Below are positions 8,916 through 17,586 of a DNA stretch of 64,000 nt, piece after piece. Within the stretch, counting starts at the first letter, position 1; every line of letters begins with the position of its first letter. The notes under the pieces are model-generated. The model was not told the DNA's origin, ran no database searches, and saw nothing but the letters and a program-made list of their open reading frames with translations. Source of the DNA: Enterococcus_K sp051713825 (GTDB taxonomy: Bacteria; Bacillota; Bacilli; Lactobacillales; Enterococcaceae); contig NZ_JBIOQR010000001.1 in NCBI RefSeq assembly GCF_051713825.1, forward strand, positions 3,038,001 to 3,102,000, read 5' to 3'. The position numbers were made by a program, and so were the translations under genes.

Positions 8916-9944
8916 TTAGAATCTGCCACCAAAGAGGTTCATAAACGGATTATTTGTAGTAAAATCTTTTACAATGATTTCTCCAAATATTCTAGCAACA
9001 AAAACTGAAATTATCAACCCAACAACGATTGATAAAACAACGATATAAAATTTGTTTTTTTGATTTTTATCAATAGATAACTCCCATAAACAAATCGCAT
9101 TTGTAATATTAATCAAAACAAATGAAGCGATAAAGAATAGATAGAAAAGCTGTGAATCACCTTTGAGTAAAAATGAAAGTACAAAAGTAAATAAACTGAT
9201 ATAAACAGAGAGACTGTTTGGTGCATAGATATAATCAAATGCTTCGAGAAAACTCATCGAACGTTTATAAATCTTCGTTCCGACGAGATACAAGACAAGA
9301 ACGCCACCCAATAAACTCAATCCAATCCATAAGAAAATGTGGATAGCATATGGGAAGGCTGAAGCCTTTGTTGATGTATAATGGAAGATTGGTGAAAATG
9401 CATGGCTAATAGCTAAGCTACTGAATAAAGAAATCAAAATAAAGTTGATTAAGCCAAACCAATTAGTTTCTACCTGGCCGATTTTTGGTTCCTTCACATT
9501 TTGATTTAAATAATTTAAATAATTTTTTCCATTTTTAGATAATTGCTGAACTGTCTCATTATTTTTTAATTGTTCTGCTGAGAACCCTGAATTGCCAGAA
9601 TTAGTCTGTTCTGACTGTTGGTTTGATACTGCCTGTATAGGTTCACTTATTGTCTCAGGTGCTTGTTCAGATTTATTTTGTAAGGGAGGCTCTTGAGCCG
9701 TGTTAACGACCTCTTCTGATTCAGCTATCTGTGTTGATTGGTCTCCCTGCTGGTTTTGTGTCGATGTTTTTACCGGTTCTAATTCCTGCACCTTTTCTTT
9801 TGGTTCCGTCTCAGAACTTGATAAATTCACAGACTCTTGTTGAGGCTGTTCCTCTGTCTCGCTTAATTTTTGTGGCGCACCACAAAATGGACAAAATTTG
9901 ACATCGACTTTAATTTCTTTCCCACATTCCGCACAATACTTCAT
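8916..9944 (-). CDS. Zinc-ribbon multi-pass membrane protein, unknown function
   Basis: This 342-residue protein starts with a zinc ribbon (CAECGKEIKVDVKFCPFCG, residues 4-22). A Gln/Glu/Ser-rich linker follows to about residue 150, then about five hydrophobic segments (for example FILISLFSSLAISHAF, IFLWIGLSLLGGVLVLYLV and YIVVLSIVVGLIISVFVA). The layout resembles enterococcal and streptococcal zinc-ribbon proteins with Yip1-like membrane domains, but I do not recognise a specific function. It follows a clear ribosome-binding site (GGAGGT). Confidence 0.6.
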   Translation of the reverse strand: MKYCAECGKEIKVDVKFCPFCGAPQKLSETEEQPQQESVNLSSSETEPKEKVQELEPVKTSTQNQQGDQSTQIAESEEVVNTAQEPPLQNKSEQAPETISEPIQAVSNQQSEQTNSGNSGFSAEQLKNNETVQQLSKNGKNYLNYLNQNVKEPKIGQVETNWFGLINFILISLFSSLAISHAFSPIFHYTSTKASAFPYAIHIFLWIGLSLLGGVLVLYLVGTKIYKRSMSFLEAFDYIYAPNSLSVYISLFTFVLSFLLKGDSQLFYLFFIASFVLINITNAICLWELSIDKNQKNKFYIVVLSIVVGLIISVFVARIFGEIIVKDFTTNNPFMNLFGGRF

Positions 9945-10364
9945 GTCTACCTCCTATATTTCTGTCATTTAATAATAATGTTCATCGTTATAACAATACC
10001 GTATTTTCAGTTGACTTGCACTATTTTTTTAAATTTTTTGTGACAGTTTTGTTTAAATACTCATTTTCTTAAGATATTTCTCTACTCATTCATATGAATA
10101 GTCATTTTTACTAAAAATTCTATAAGCTTTTGATAATTCTAAAGAGGATTATTTTTTCTCAACCACACTATTTGATGAAGAAAAAAACAAGCATGAAGTT
10201 GAGACATAAACTTGTAAAGTTCTGTCCCAACCTCACGCTTTAAAGAAAAATAAACGGTAGGCCAAAAGCATCTCCATCTTCGCTCTCAACAACCTCTACA
10301 CAGGCCACATACTTTTGAATTAAAGACTCCTAACTAATCGCTTTTGGCTTGGCGTCTTTTTTAT
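9945..10364. other. Intergenic region with a dispersed repeat
   Basis: No gene was seen. The stretch holds the hairpin at 10189-10241 and, next to it, a segment (about 10245-10320) with AATAAACGGTAGG, CTCCATCT and GCTCTCAACAAC that recurs at about 53100-53240. It ends with a weak GAC...GTC hairpin and T run near 10326-10360 on the plus strand. Confidence 0.6.
10189..10241. repeat. Dispersed terminator-like hairpin repeat, copy 1
   Basis: Arms carry GTTGAGACATAAACTT and AAGTTCTGTCCCAAC, extended by TGA/TCA and AAGC/GCTT pairs. The same GGGACATAACTT-type hairpin occurs at 26862 and 53055. It probably acts as a terminator for the kdgK operon. Confidence 0.65.
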
Positions 10365-11378
10365 TTAGCGAATCAAATCGATGGTAGGATTCTCCATGAT
10401 TTGTCGAATTTGTTCCTTTGTCGTTAAGGGTACATCGCCTTGTATCGTGTGGGCGATTGCCGCATTAACTGTCGCAAATTCCACCGTTTCATCAAGTGTC
10501 CAGTTTTCACAGTAGCCTAACAGTAAACCTGCTGCATAAGCATCCCCGGTTCCAATTCGATCTAAAACGTTCAATTGCTTAGGAGTTGATTCAATCACTT
10601 GAGTCTTTGTATAAAGCAAGCCTGTCATTTCTTTAACCATGTTAATCTGTTGTCTTTTTGTTCCAGCAAACAATTCCAAATCATAGTGTTTGATAAACCG
10701 CTGAATCAATTCTCTCTCTTGTTGTCCTTTTTCAAGCTGCTCATTCACTGGCAATTTTAACAAATCAGTCAAATCTCGGATACTTCCAAAAACGATTGAA
10801 CAATAGGGTAAGATGGTTTCATATTGTTCTTTCATCAGTTGGACTTTGTTTTTCTCCGTATTCAAGCTAGGACGAAAATTGAAGTCAAAACAAACCTTAA
10901 CTCCTTGCTCAAAAGCTTGTTTGGCTAGAGCTTGCGCTGCACGTCTTGTTTCATCCGTCAAACTCAATGAGATGCCGCAAATATGCACCAAATCAACTGT
11001 CTTCAATAACTCTGTGAAATCATAATCTTTGTCATCAGTTTGACCAAATGAACTACTATGACGATTTTGATAGGTCACTTGGGTGGGGCGCATACCGTAA
11101 CCCATCTCGGCAAAATACGTCCCCATATGCTGATGTTTTTGTTGAATAAATGAATCCTTGATACCCAATTGACGAAGACTAGCTCTGGCAGCATCCCCAA
11201 TTCGATTGTCAGGAAGCGTCGTAACAAGATAACTATCTACCTCAAAATGTGCTAAGTTACTCATGATGTTAACGCCGGTTCCCGTATACTCCATTCGTAA
11301 GGAACGGGCTTGTTCCAGTAATAAAAACTCTGGTGGTGTAAGGCGAAGCATCACTTCACCGAAAGCAGCGACCTTCAT
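10365..11378 (-). CDS. kdgK: 2-keto-3-deoxygluconate kinase (PfkB family)
   Basis: This 337-residue PfkB-type kinase opens with AAFGEVMLRLTP, the KDG kinase signature, has the GTGVNIMSNLA substrate-side motif, and ends with the anion-hole motif DRIGTGDAYAAGLLLGY, whose Asp is the catalytic base. It phosphorylates 2-keto-3-deoxygluconate, feeding the aldolase encoded just upstream. I chose the ATG at 11378, six bases after AGAGGG; the ATG at 11384 abuts that site and is too close. It is the last gene of the seven-gene minus-strand operon that starts at 17148. Confidence 0.85.
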   Translation of the reverse strand: MKVAAFGEVMLRLTPPEFLLLEQARSLRMEYTGTGVNIMSNLAHFEVDSYLVTTLPDNRIGDAARASLRQLGIKDSFIQQKHQHMGTYFAEMGYGMRPTQVTYQNRHSSSFGQTDDKDYDFTELLKTVDLVHICGISLSLTDETRRAAQALAKQAFEQGVKVCFDFNFRPSLNTEKNKVQLMKEQYETILPYCSIVFGSIRDLTDLLKLPVNEQLEKGQQERELIQRFIKHYDLELFAGTKRQQINMVKEMTGLLYTKTQVIESTPKQLNVLDRIGTGDAYAAGLLLGYCENWTLDETVEFATVNAAIAHTIQGDVPLTTKEQIRQIMENPTIDLIR

Positions 11379-11390
11379 TGACATCCCTCT

Positions 11391-12131
11391 TTATTTTAAC
11401 GTATTTTTCATCATTTCGACTAATTTCTTGACGTCTTCAACCTTGGTATCGCCTGTTTGATTATCGATAACCGAGCTATACACATGAGGAATAATTTTTT
11501 TGACGCCAGCATCTACGGCGATTTGAACGATTTCTTCAAAGTTCTCCAAATCGATGCCTCCTGTTGGCTCCAAATAAAAATCATACTTCGCACAAGCTTC
11601 TGCGACGGCTTTATATTCTTCTTTGTGGGCCAACCCCTTCATCGGGAAGTACTTAATCGAGCTGCCGCCCATATCCTTTAACAACTTGATAGCTGTTTCA
11701 ATAGGGACTTCTCCTGTTGGGGCGCCTGAGCTTAGTGGCCCTGTCGCAATATTTACAATCCCGACTTTTCCAGTTGGTGAGACCAAGCCGTTAATGATCG
11801 ACTCGTCTTGACCTAATAACGCACGAGAAGTTCCCACTCCTGTGAACACTTGGTTCACATGTTGTGGCTGCAACACACCTGACAGACGAGACACCATTTG
11901 ACTTTGGTTCGGATCTCCCGCGCCTAGTCCAACAGACAAGGCATTGTTTGTTGCTTCTTGATAACGTTTCATGTCTTCAATCGCCGCTTCATCTGTCGCA
12001 TAATTTTTTGAAAGGACACCTAAGACTACGTGTCCTTCTGCCGCTTCGTAACAAGCCTTCGCATTTTCTACAGAATTCGCTAAAACGTTCAAACAGATTC
12101 GATCCTCTAAATAATTGGGTGTTAATGACAT
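11391..12131 (-). CDS. dgaF: 2-keto-3-deoxy-6-phosphogluconate aldolase, DgaF type
   Basis: This 246-residue protein matches the DgaF/KDGP aldolase family that partners DgaE in glucosaminate breakdown. It contains VLANSVENAKACYEA, VGLGAGDPNQ, GVGTSRALLGQ, GSSIKYFPMKGL with the Schiff-base Lys, and EPTGGIDLENFEEI. It would split 2-keto-3-deoxy-6-phosphogluconate to pyruvate and glyceraldehyde 3-phosphate. I chose the ATG at 12131, preceded by AAGGAGAG, over a longer reading to 12176. Its neighbours are DgaE upstream and KDG kinase downstream, a complete entry to glycolysis. Confidence 0.85.
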   Translation of the reverse strand: MSLTPNYLEDRICLNVLANSVENAKACYEAAEGHVVLGVLSKNYATDEAAIEDMKRYQEATNNALSVGLGAGDPNQSQMVSRLSGVLQPQHVNQVFTGVGTSRALLGQDESIINGLVSPTGKVGIVNIATGPLSSGAPTGEVPIETAIKLLKDMGGSSIKYFPMKGLAHKEEYKAVAEACAKYDFYLEPTGGIDLENFEEIVQIAVDAGVKKIIPHVYSSVIDNQTGDTKVEDVKKLVEMMKNTLK

Positions 12132-12222
12132 AAATTTTCTCTCCTTCATTGTTCTTGTTAGTCTATTGGTTCCCATGAGCGATAGTTTTATTCGTACTCA
12201 TCTAGTAAACCTTACCAAACGC

Positions 12223-13314
12223 CTACATAATTTCTTTCAATCGTTGGACGATTTTATTCATTTCCTCTTCATTAACAGAACGGATATCAAACTCAATAAT
12301 CCCATTATTCGCTTGATATTCACGCGTATAGACAGCTGGGTTCTTCTCTTTTAATTCAGCGATGACTTCCTTGGCTGATTTTTCACCCGTCACCTGAACA
12401 CTGCCGCGATAAATATCACGCCCCGCACCATCTTGAACCACTTGAGCTGTAAGTCCTTTAATCTTATTGAGACCCTCAATAAAAGGGACTAAGCGAGTTT
12501 TCATTGACACCCCTGATTCACTGCCCTTTGCCAGATAGTCTTCAATCGCTTGGGTAAAGCCTAGAATATTGTCTTTCCCAATCTTCATCGCCCGACCAAT
12601 ACCTTTTCCTTGCAGACGAACCCACTCAATCAAAGTTTTCTTGCCAATTACAAGGCCCGCACTTGGTCCTTCAATTGCTTTGGCACCCGAATAAATCACC
12701 AAATCAGCACCCTCAGCTACGTATTTAAACAAATCTTCTTCCGCTGCTGCATCCACAATCAGTGGCAGCTGATGGCTCTTAGCAACCGCCGCCGCTTCTT
12801 TCACCGTTAACATACTTTTTTGAACCGTGTGGTGGCTCTTAATGTACAAGATTGCTGCAGTTTGATCAGTAATCATCATCTCCACATGTTCTGCTGAACA
12901 CATATTAGCATACCCTGCTTCGACCACTTGACCGCCACCTTGTTGAACCATTACTTCAACCGGCGTCCCATAGTCAACATTGTGGCCTTTTGGTAAAAGA
13001 ATTTCCCGCGCGGTTATTTTTTCCGTGTACGGATGATAGGCATGAAAAAGACTGCCTTGTCCAATCACAGCCGCCACACTTTGGGCAATCCCGGCTGAAG
13101 CTGAAGAGACGATTTGGGCATCCTCCACCTTTAATAGATTGGCGATATACGCCCCTGTTTTCTCACTCAAATCAGCCATCTCAAAAAAGTGTTCCCCACC
13201 GAACTGTTGTGCCTTTAGAACTGCTTCAGAAACCTTTGAAACACCTAAAATCGTCATTCGTCCGGAAGCATTAATGACTTCCTTTAGCCCAAACTTTTCA
13301 TAACTAATTGTCAT
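12223..13314 (-). CDS. dgaE: PLP-dependent D-glucosaminate-6-phosphate ammonia-lyase, DgaE type
   Basis: This 363-residue protein belongs to the SelA-like PLP family. It starts GLKEVINASGRMTILG and has SSASAGIAQSVAAVIG, PLIVDAAAEEDLF with the PLP-ring Asp, and DLVIYSGAKAIEGPSAG with the Schiff-base Lys. DgaE removes ammonia from glucosaminate 6-phosphate to give 2-keto-3-deoxy-6-phosphogluconate, the substrate of the downstream aldolase. I chose the ATG at 13314, preceded by GGAGGAA; it overlaps the upstream amidohydrolase by 11 bp. True selenocysteine synthase is unlikely because length and context fit DgaE instead. Confidence 0.83.
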   Translation of the reverse strand: MTISYEKFGLKEVINASGRMTILGVSKVSEAVLKAQQFGGEHFFEMADLSEKTGAYIANLLKVEDAQIVSSASAGIAQSVAAVIGQGSLFHAYHPYTEKITAREILLPKGHNVDYGTPVEVMVQQGGGQVVEAGYANMCSAEHVEMMITDQTAAILYIKSHHTVQKSMLTVKEAAAVAKSHQLPLIVDAAAEEDLFKYVAEGADLVIYSGAKAIEGPSAGLVIGKKTLIEWVRLQGKGIGRAMKIGKDNILGFTQAIEDYLAKGSESGVSMKTRLVPFIEGLNKIKGLTAQVVQDGAGRDIYRGSVQVTGEKSAKEVIAELKEKNPAVYTREYQANNGIIEFDIRSVNEEEMNKIVQRLKEIM

Positions 13315-14410
13315 AAACGATTCCTCCAATAATTGTTTTTACTGGTGTAATTTGTTGATTAGTCATACGAGTATAACCGTTAGAATCTGTTAACTCTTTT
13401 TCCTTCTCCTCAATCTTAAACAACGTAAAGTCAGCATCATAACCCACTTGGACTTTTCCTTTATTTCGAAGACCAAAATTCTGCGCTGGTGCTTCAGTTA
13501 TTTTATTGATGATTTCTGCCCATGAATAGCCAACAACAAATAATTTTTCTAACGTTGTCGCCATATCATAAACAGGCCCGTTCATACGGTTGCGAATATA
13601 GATATCAGTACTGATAGACCTAGCCTGCAACCCTTCTTGTAATGCCTTTTGTGCAACATGGAAATTAAAGCTATCCGTCCCATGACCAATATCAAAGATA
13701 ACTCCTTTATTGTAAGCATCCCAAACGAAGGACTTAATTTTATCTGTTTCTTGGTCCAAGATTCCATTCACTTTTCCATTAAAACAATGTGTCAGGACAT
13801 CTCCTTTTTCCATTACCGACAAAATTTCTTCTAATTCTGGTGGCGCAGATCCCACATGAACCATCAATGGGAGGTGTTGATTGTCTGCTTGAATTTTTTT
13901 GGCCATCTCTAACGGAGTAATCCCATTATCACCGATGACGGTTTTACTCATACGTGCTTTAATACCCACAATAAAATCCGGTAATGACTGCAAGACTTTT
14001 CTGACAAGCGCTTCTTTGACTTTAGACAAATCGGCTAACTCATCTTGTTCTACGATACCCCATTTTGAAATATTAACCAACGCATAAACATTCGTTTTTG
14101 CTTGTTGTGCTAACTCATAAAATTCATGAATATTTTCTGCCCCAGTTGTTCCAGCATCAATCACCGATGTCACGCCTTTTTCAACGCCAATTTGATCAGG
14201 GTAGTCATAGTAAAGATTCATTTTTTCAAAACAATGAACATGATCGTCAATCCACCCCGCCGAAAGAAAGACATCTGGGTCTAAAACGATTGTCTGTTTT
14301 GCATCCTCTGTGATTTTTTCTTCAACTGCGACTATTTTCTGATCCCTCACACCAATTTCGAGTTTAGTCCCATCAATTAGTCTTGCCTCTTTGATAAGTA
14401 AATCTAACAT
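13304..14410 (-). CDS. Amidohydrolase/deacetylase family metallohydrolase (EF0837-like)
   Basis: This 368-residue amidohydrolase-superfamily enzyme has the metal-binding motif GWIDDHVHCFEK, a carboxylated-Lys candidate in FIVGIKARMS, later His ligands in LMVHVGSAP and LTHCFNG, and the late Asp region DIGHGTDSFN. From memory it is very similar to the E. faecalis protein EF0837, solved structurally as an adenine-deaminase-like enzyme, which also sits beside SelA-like and aldolase genes. Context suggests it removes an acyl or cyclic amide group from an amino-sugar acid before DgaE acts. The ATG at 14410 aligns with homologues and follows GTAGGG; an earlier ATG at 14431 is possible. Confidence 0.8.
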   Translation of the reverse strand: MLDLLIKEARLIDGTKLEIGVRDQKIVAVEEKITEDAKQTIVLDPDVFLSAGWIDDHVHCFEKMNLYYDYPDQIGVEKGVTSVIDAGTTGAENIHEFYELAQQAKTNVYALVNISKWGIVEQDELADLSKVKEALVRKVLQSLPDFIVGIKARMSKTVIGDNGITPLEMAKKIQADNQHLPLMVHVGSAPPELEEILSVMEKGDVLTHCFNGKVNGILDQETDKIKSFVWDAYNKGVIFDIGHGTDSFNFHVAQKALQEGLQARSISTDIYIRNRMNGPVYDMATTLEKLFVVGYSWAEIINKITEAPAQNFGLRNKGKVQVGYDADFTLFKIEEKEKELTDSNGYTRMTNQQITPVKTIIGGIVYDN

Positions 14411-14432
14411 TTTCATCCCTACTTTTCTCATC

Positions 14433-15521
14433 TTACTTTGCGGAAAATTTAAATTTAGTCCACGGCTTAATAAATGGTAATAGAATTCTCTCAGTCTCGG
14501 TCACTTGCCCCACTTTGTTTTTTCTATCATCAGTGTGTGGCTCTAAAACAATTTGTAGTTCATTTTTATATTTCCCAAAAGTATCATTTCCAATCACAAT
14601 GTCTCCTACTTGAAATTCTTGATGATTATTGTGTGGCTGATTGGCTTCATTTTTATATTTTTTTCGGACCTCAGTTGAACGAACCACTTGATGAGTAATA
14701 TCCCCTCGACGGAAATGCTGCTCATTCAGAACAATCGCCTTTTCCACCTCATTCACATCATCAACAAATTCAACCGCAAGCTCAGTCTGATAACGATTCA
14801 ATGCACCCATTTTTTCTAATTCTTCATCTGACGCATAAGCATTGCCAATGATGACATCATCAATCAAACCCGTCGCAAATAAGTGTTTTGTGGCCACATC
14901 AACCGCCAAATGACGATGGGCTTCTAATGTTGGTAAACCATCATTGACATCCCATGGTCCCACCGTTCCTGTCTGTGAAGAAACAAAGGCTGCCGTACGT
15001 AGTCCTTCTTTTTTAAACCGAATACTACAGCTTTCAAAAAAGTCATAAGGTAGAGCTGTTCCTTCTTGCGGATAAAAATTATGACAGCCGTAAAGAAACG
15101 GTTTATTCGCTTGGTACGTCAAAATATTATCTAGATAAGCCACATCATTACTCATATTTAATTCGACAGCCAAGCCAAACGGATTAAAGGTCAGCATCGC
15201 CTCTTTATTGCCATCAAAACCGACATCTAAACGAATGCCATCTGCGCCAACTTCATGGAAGAAGGTCATATCGTCATAGGAAATTTGTAGCTCGTCAAAG
15301 ATATTAGGGGCAACATCTAAAATGGTTTCAAATCCTAGCCCTTTTGCATATGAAATTAATTCTTTAAATTTAGCTTTTACGACTTCTGTTCCTTCTGTTA
15401 CTTCAAGCATACTCATAAAGATGCGGCTAAACCCACACTCACTCGCTTTTTTCAAATAAGCCTTGTCTTTGTTTATATCACTATGGTCTGGATAAACTGA
15501 GACTCCTAATTGACGTTTCAT
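14433..15521 (-). CDS. MupG/DUF871 family phospho-glycosidase-like protein
   Basis: This 362-residue protein opens with LGVSVYPDHSDINKDKAYL and contains DVAPNIFDELQISYDDM, GADGIRLDVGFDG, LYGCHNFYPQEGTALPYDFF and IIGNAYASDEEL, the hallmarks of the DUF871 TIM barrel plus C-terminal cyclophilin-like domain. The characterised member, MupG, is a 6-phospho-N-acetylmuramidase that cleaves a phosphorylated muropeptide disaccharide in the cytoplasm. With a PTS IIC upstream and amino-sugar acid enzymes downstream, it probably hydrolyses the imported phospho-disaccharide. Its stop directly precedes the amidohydrolase start region. Confidence 0.8.
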   Translation of the reverse strand: MKRQLGVSVYPDHSDINKDKAYLKKASECGFSRIFMSMLEVTEGTEVVKAKFKELISYAKGLGFETILDVAPNIFDELQISYDDMTFFHEVGADGIRLDVGFDGNKEAMLTFNPFGLAVELNMSNDVAYLDNILTYQANKPFLYGCHNFYPQEGTALPYDFFESCSIRFKKEGLRTAAFVSSQTGTVGPWDVNDGLPTLEAHRHLAVDVATKHLFATGLIDDVIIGNAYASDEELEKMGALNRYQTELAVEFVDDVNEVEKAIVLNEQHFRRGDITHQVVRSTEVRKKYKNEANQPHNNHQEFQVGDIVIGNDTFGKYKNELQIVLEPHTDDRKNKVGQVTETERILLPFIKPWTKFKFSAK

Positions 15522-15784
15522 ACACGTTTCCCTCTTTCCATGTCTTCAAATTTCGAACGATATTTCCCGGCAATGATGGAACTTGCTATCACCGTCACTG
15601 TAGCTGTCGCATACACACCGATGCCAATTAATTGCCCCAAAACCATCGCTAAAGCAATCGCCACTAATGAGAACAATAAAACATATCGTAAGCGCATAGC
15701 TAAAATTTTCTCAGGCAACATTTTTTTCTCTACCAAGATCTGGCAAATAAAAAACAACCCAATATAATAGATAAAGCTCATCAT
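15518..15784 (-). CDS. Small three-helix membrane protein, unknown function
   Basis: This 88-residue hydrophobic protein has three likely membrane helices (FIYYIGLFFICQILV, YVLLFSLVAIALAMVLGQLIG and VYATATVTVIASSIIAG) and a basic, cytoplasmic-looking tail. It overlaps the MupG-like gene by four bases (ATGA). I chose the ATG at 15784 behind GGTGA; an in-frame TTG at 15796 is the alternative. A strong AGGAGGG site further upstream precedes a seven-codon reading that ends at TGA and is itself inside a hairpin. I do not recognise a family; an accessory role for the PTS IIC is possible. Confidence 0.6.
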   Translation of the reverse strand: MMSFIYYIGLFFICQILVEKKMLPEKILAMRLRYVLLFSLVAIALAMVLGQLIGIGVYATATVTVIASSIIAGKYRSKFEDMERGKRV

Positions 15785-15837
15785 AGAATTCACCAAAGAG
15801 GAAGGTTCATTTCACCCTCCTCTACCTTTTTATTATA

Positions 15838-17148
15838 TTATTTTGTAGCTGCTTCTGCTTGTTTTTCTTCATGTTCTTTTTGTAACTGTTGTTTTTCAAA
15901 CACTTTAAAGAATGGGTAGTAAATTCCTAAAGTCAAAACAAAGTTAAAGATTACCAAGATAGCCGCTGGAACACTCCAGTTTGTACTCATCCAAGCCGCG
16001 ATTGGTGATGGCATTGCAAATCCTAAACGTGCCACCATCATTGGTACCACACCTGTAATCGTTAAGAAATAAGAGATGGTTGTTGTAATTAATGGTGCTA
16101 CGATAAAGGGAATCCCTAATACTGGGTTCATAACAATCGGTGCCCCAAAAATAACTGGTTCATTAATATTAAAAATCCCAGGTAAAAATGACAAGCGACC
16201 TAAACTTTTTAGGTACTCTGATTTTGAGAACATCATTAAGACTACTAAAGCAAGAGTTGTTCCTGCTCCACCAATCCAGATAAACCATTGTAAGAATTGT
16301 TCAGTAAAAATGTTTGGCATATCAAATGCGCTGACATTATTTTGGAAGGCGTCCATATTTTCTGCAATTGACATATCCCAAAATGGACGAATGACCGGTC
16401 CCATGATAGCAGGCCCGTGTATCCCAAGTACCCAGAAGAAACAAATTAAGAAGACTGTTAATAATCCTCCAAACAAGCTATTTCCAGCCAACACGTCTTT
16501 TAACGGCATTAAGATCTGACTTAAGAACCCATTAATATCAAAGCCTAACATGTGGCGAATCACCCAAAATAAAATTAAAATAGCGGCACCAGGAATTAAA
16601 GCAATAAATGAATTTGAAACTTCCGGTGGTACCCCCTCAGGCATTTTAATCGTAATATTTTTTACGATAAATAGTCGATAAATTTCAACTGAAATAATAG
16701 CTGTCACAATAGAACCAAACAATGATCCTGAACCTAGATTAGCAATGTTCATATAACGTCCAGCAGCAACAATATTCTCAACATCTTTAAACACGCGAAG
16801 TGGGGGTGCTGCGGTCACTAAGAAAGCCATCAGTGCTAAAATCCCTGCAGTTAATGAATCCAATTTGTAACTTTTTGCTAGAGAAGAGGCAATCCCAAAC
16901 GTTGCATATAATGCTAAAATCCCAACTGTATAACGAAACGGAATATCTAAGACTTCTCTATAGGGTTCAATGATTGCTGCAACTGATTCAATCGGAATAT
17001 TTAATAAAATTGTAAAGAATGAGCCGACAATTGTCAGTGGCATCGTTGCGATAATCCCTTTTCTTATTGCTGTCATATGACGTTGTGAGCCAATCTTATT
17101 CGCCAACGGCATGATCTTTTGCTCGATGACTCCTACAAATCCATTCAT
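15838..17148 (-). CDS. PTS transporter subunit EIIC, cellobiose/lactose (CelB) type
   Basis: This 436-residue multi-pass permease starts VIEQKIMPLANKIGSQRH and contains the EIIC landmarks ATMPLTIVGSFFTILLN, KMPEGVPPEVSNSFIALIPG, FFWVLGIHGP and INEPVIFGAPIVMNP. EIIC imports a beta-linked disaccharide while it is phosphorylated. No EIIA or EIIB gene lies in this operon, so it must borrow them. I chose the ATG at 17148 behind GGAGGGA over 17163. It is the first gene of the mupG/dga operon, so its substrate is probably an amino-sugar or uronate disaccharide rather than cellobiose. Confidence 0.88.
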   Translation of the reverse strand: MNGFVGVIEQKIMPLANKIGSQRHMTAIRKGIIATMPLTIVGSFFTILLNIPIESVAAIIEPYREVLDIPFRYTVGILALYATFGIASSLAKSYKLDSLTAGILALMAFLVTAAPPLRVFKDVENIVAAGRYMNIANLGSGSLFGSIVTAIISVEIYRLFIVKNITIKMPEGVPPEVSNSFIALIPGAAILILFWVIRHMLGFDINGFLSQILMPLKDVLAGNSLFGGLLTVFLICFFWVLGIHGPAIMGPVIRPFWDMSIAENMDAFQNNVSAFDMPNIFTEQFLQWFIWIGGAGTTLALVVLMMFSKSEYLKSLGRLSFLPGIFNINEPVIFGAPIVMNPVLGIPFIVAPLITTTISYFLTITGVVPMMVARLGFAMPSPIAAWMSTNWSVPAAILVIFNFVLTLGIYYPFFKVFEKQQLQKEHEEKQAEAATK

Positions 17149-17202
17149 TTTGTGTCCCTCCATTTATTCGTAATCTTTTATTTTATCAATGAATGCAAAA
17201 TA

Positions 17203-17239
17203 AATATAACATACTAACATTATAATGTAAACGATTAAG
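17203..17239 (-). promoter_or_regulatory. Promoter and cre-like site of the PTS/mupG/dga operon
   Basis: Minus-strand TTTACA (17226-17231) and TATATT (17203-17208) are spaced 17 bp. ATGTAAACGATTAAG (17225-17239) matches the first eleven positions of the cre consensus but misses the last fixed C and W. It covers the -35 box, so CcpA repression is plausible. Confidence 0.6.
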
Positions 17240-17586
17240 ATGAAGTTCATTTGTTGTCTATTTAAAGAAATAGTCTACAATAATGAGCGATAATCTGGCT
17301 CAAATCAGTGGACTAAAACATTCCTTCCGTAAACTTGTGCTTTCTGAAAATTCGGTTGTTCTACTTAATGTGTTTTCTAAAACAAAAAATACCTATTATG
17401 AAAACTTTAGATTTTTGAAAATAAACCAAACAGAAACCTGAAAAGTGTCAGGAAATTTATTGTGAAAAAACTTTCTACCATCCAAAAGATTATCCTTTCT
17501 TTAATGATCGAGTAGAGGGAAAAGTTAATTAACTTTTCACCCCTCTCACACCACCGTACAAGCCGTTCGGCATACGGCGGTTCAAC

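Noticed and set aside
12223..13314. Selenocysteine synthase (SelA)
   Set aside because: The PLP motifs are shared, but length and location between an amidohydrolase and a KDPG-type aldolase fit DgaE; no selenium genes are visible.
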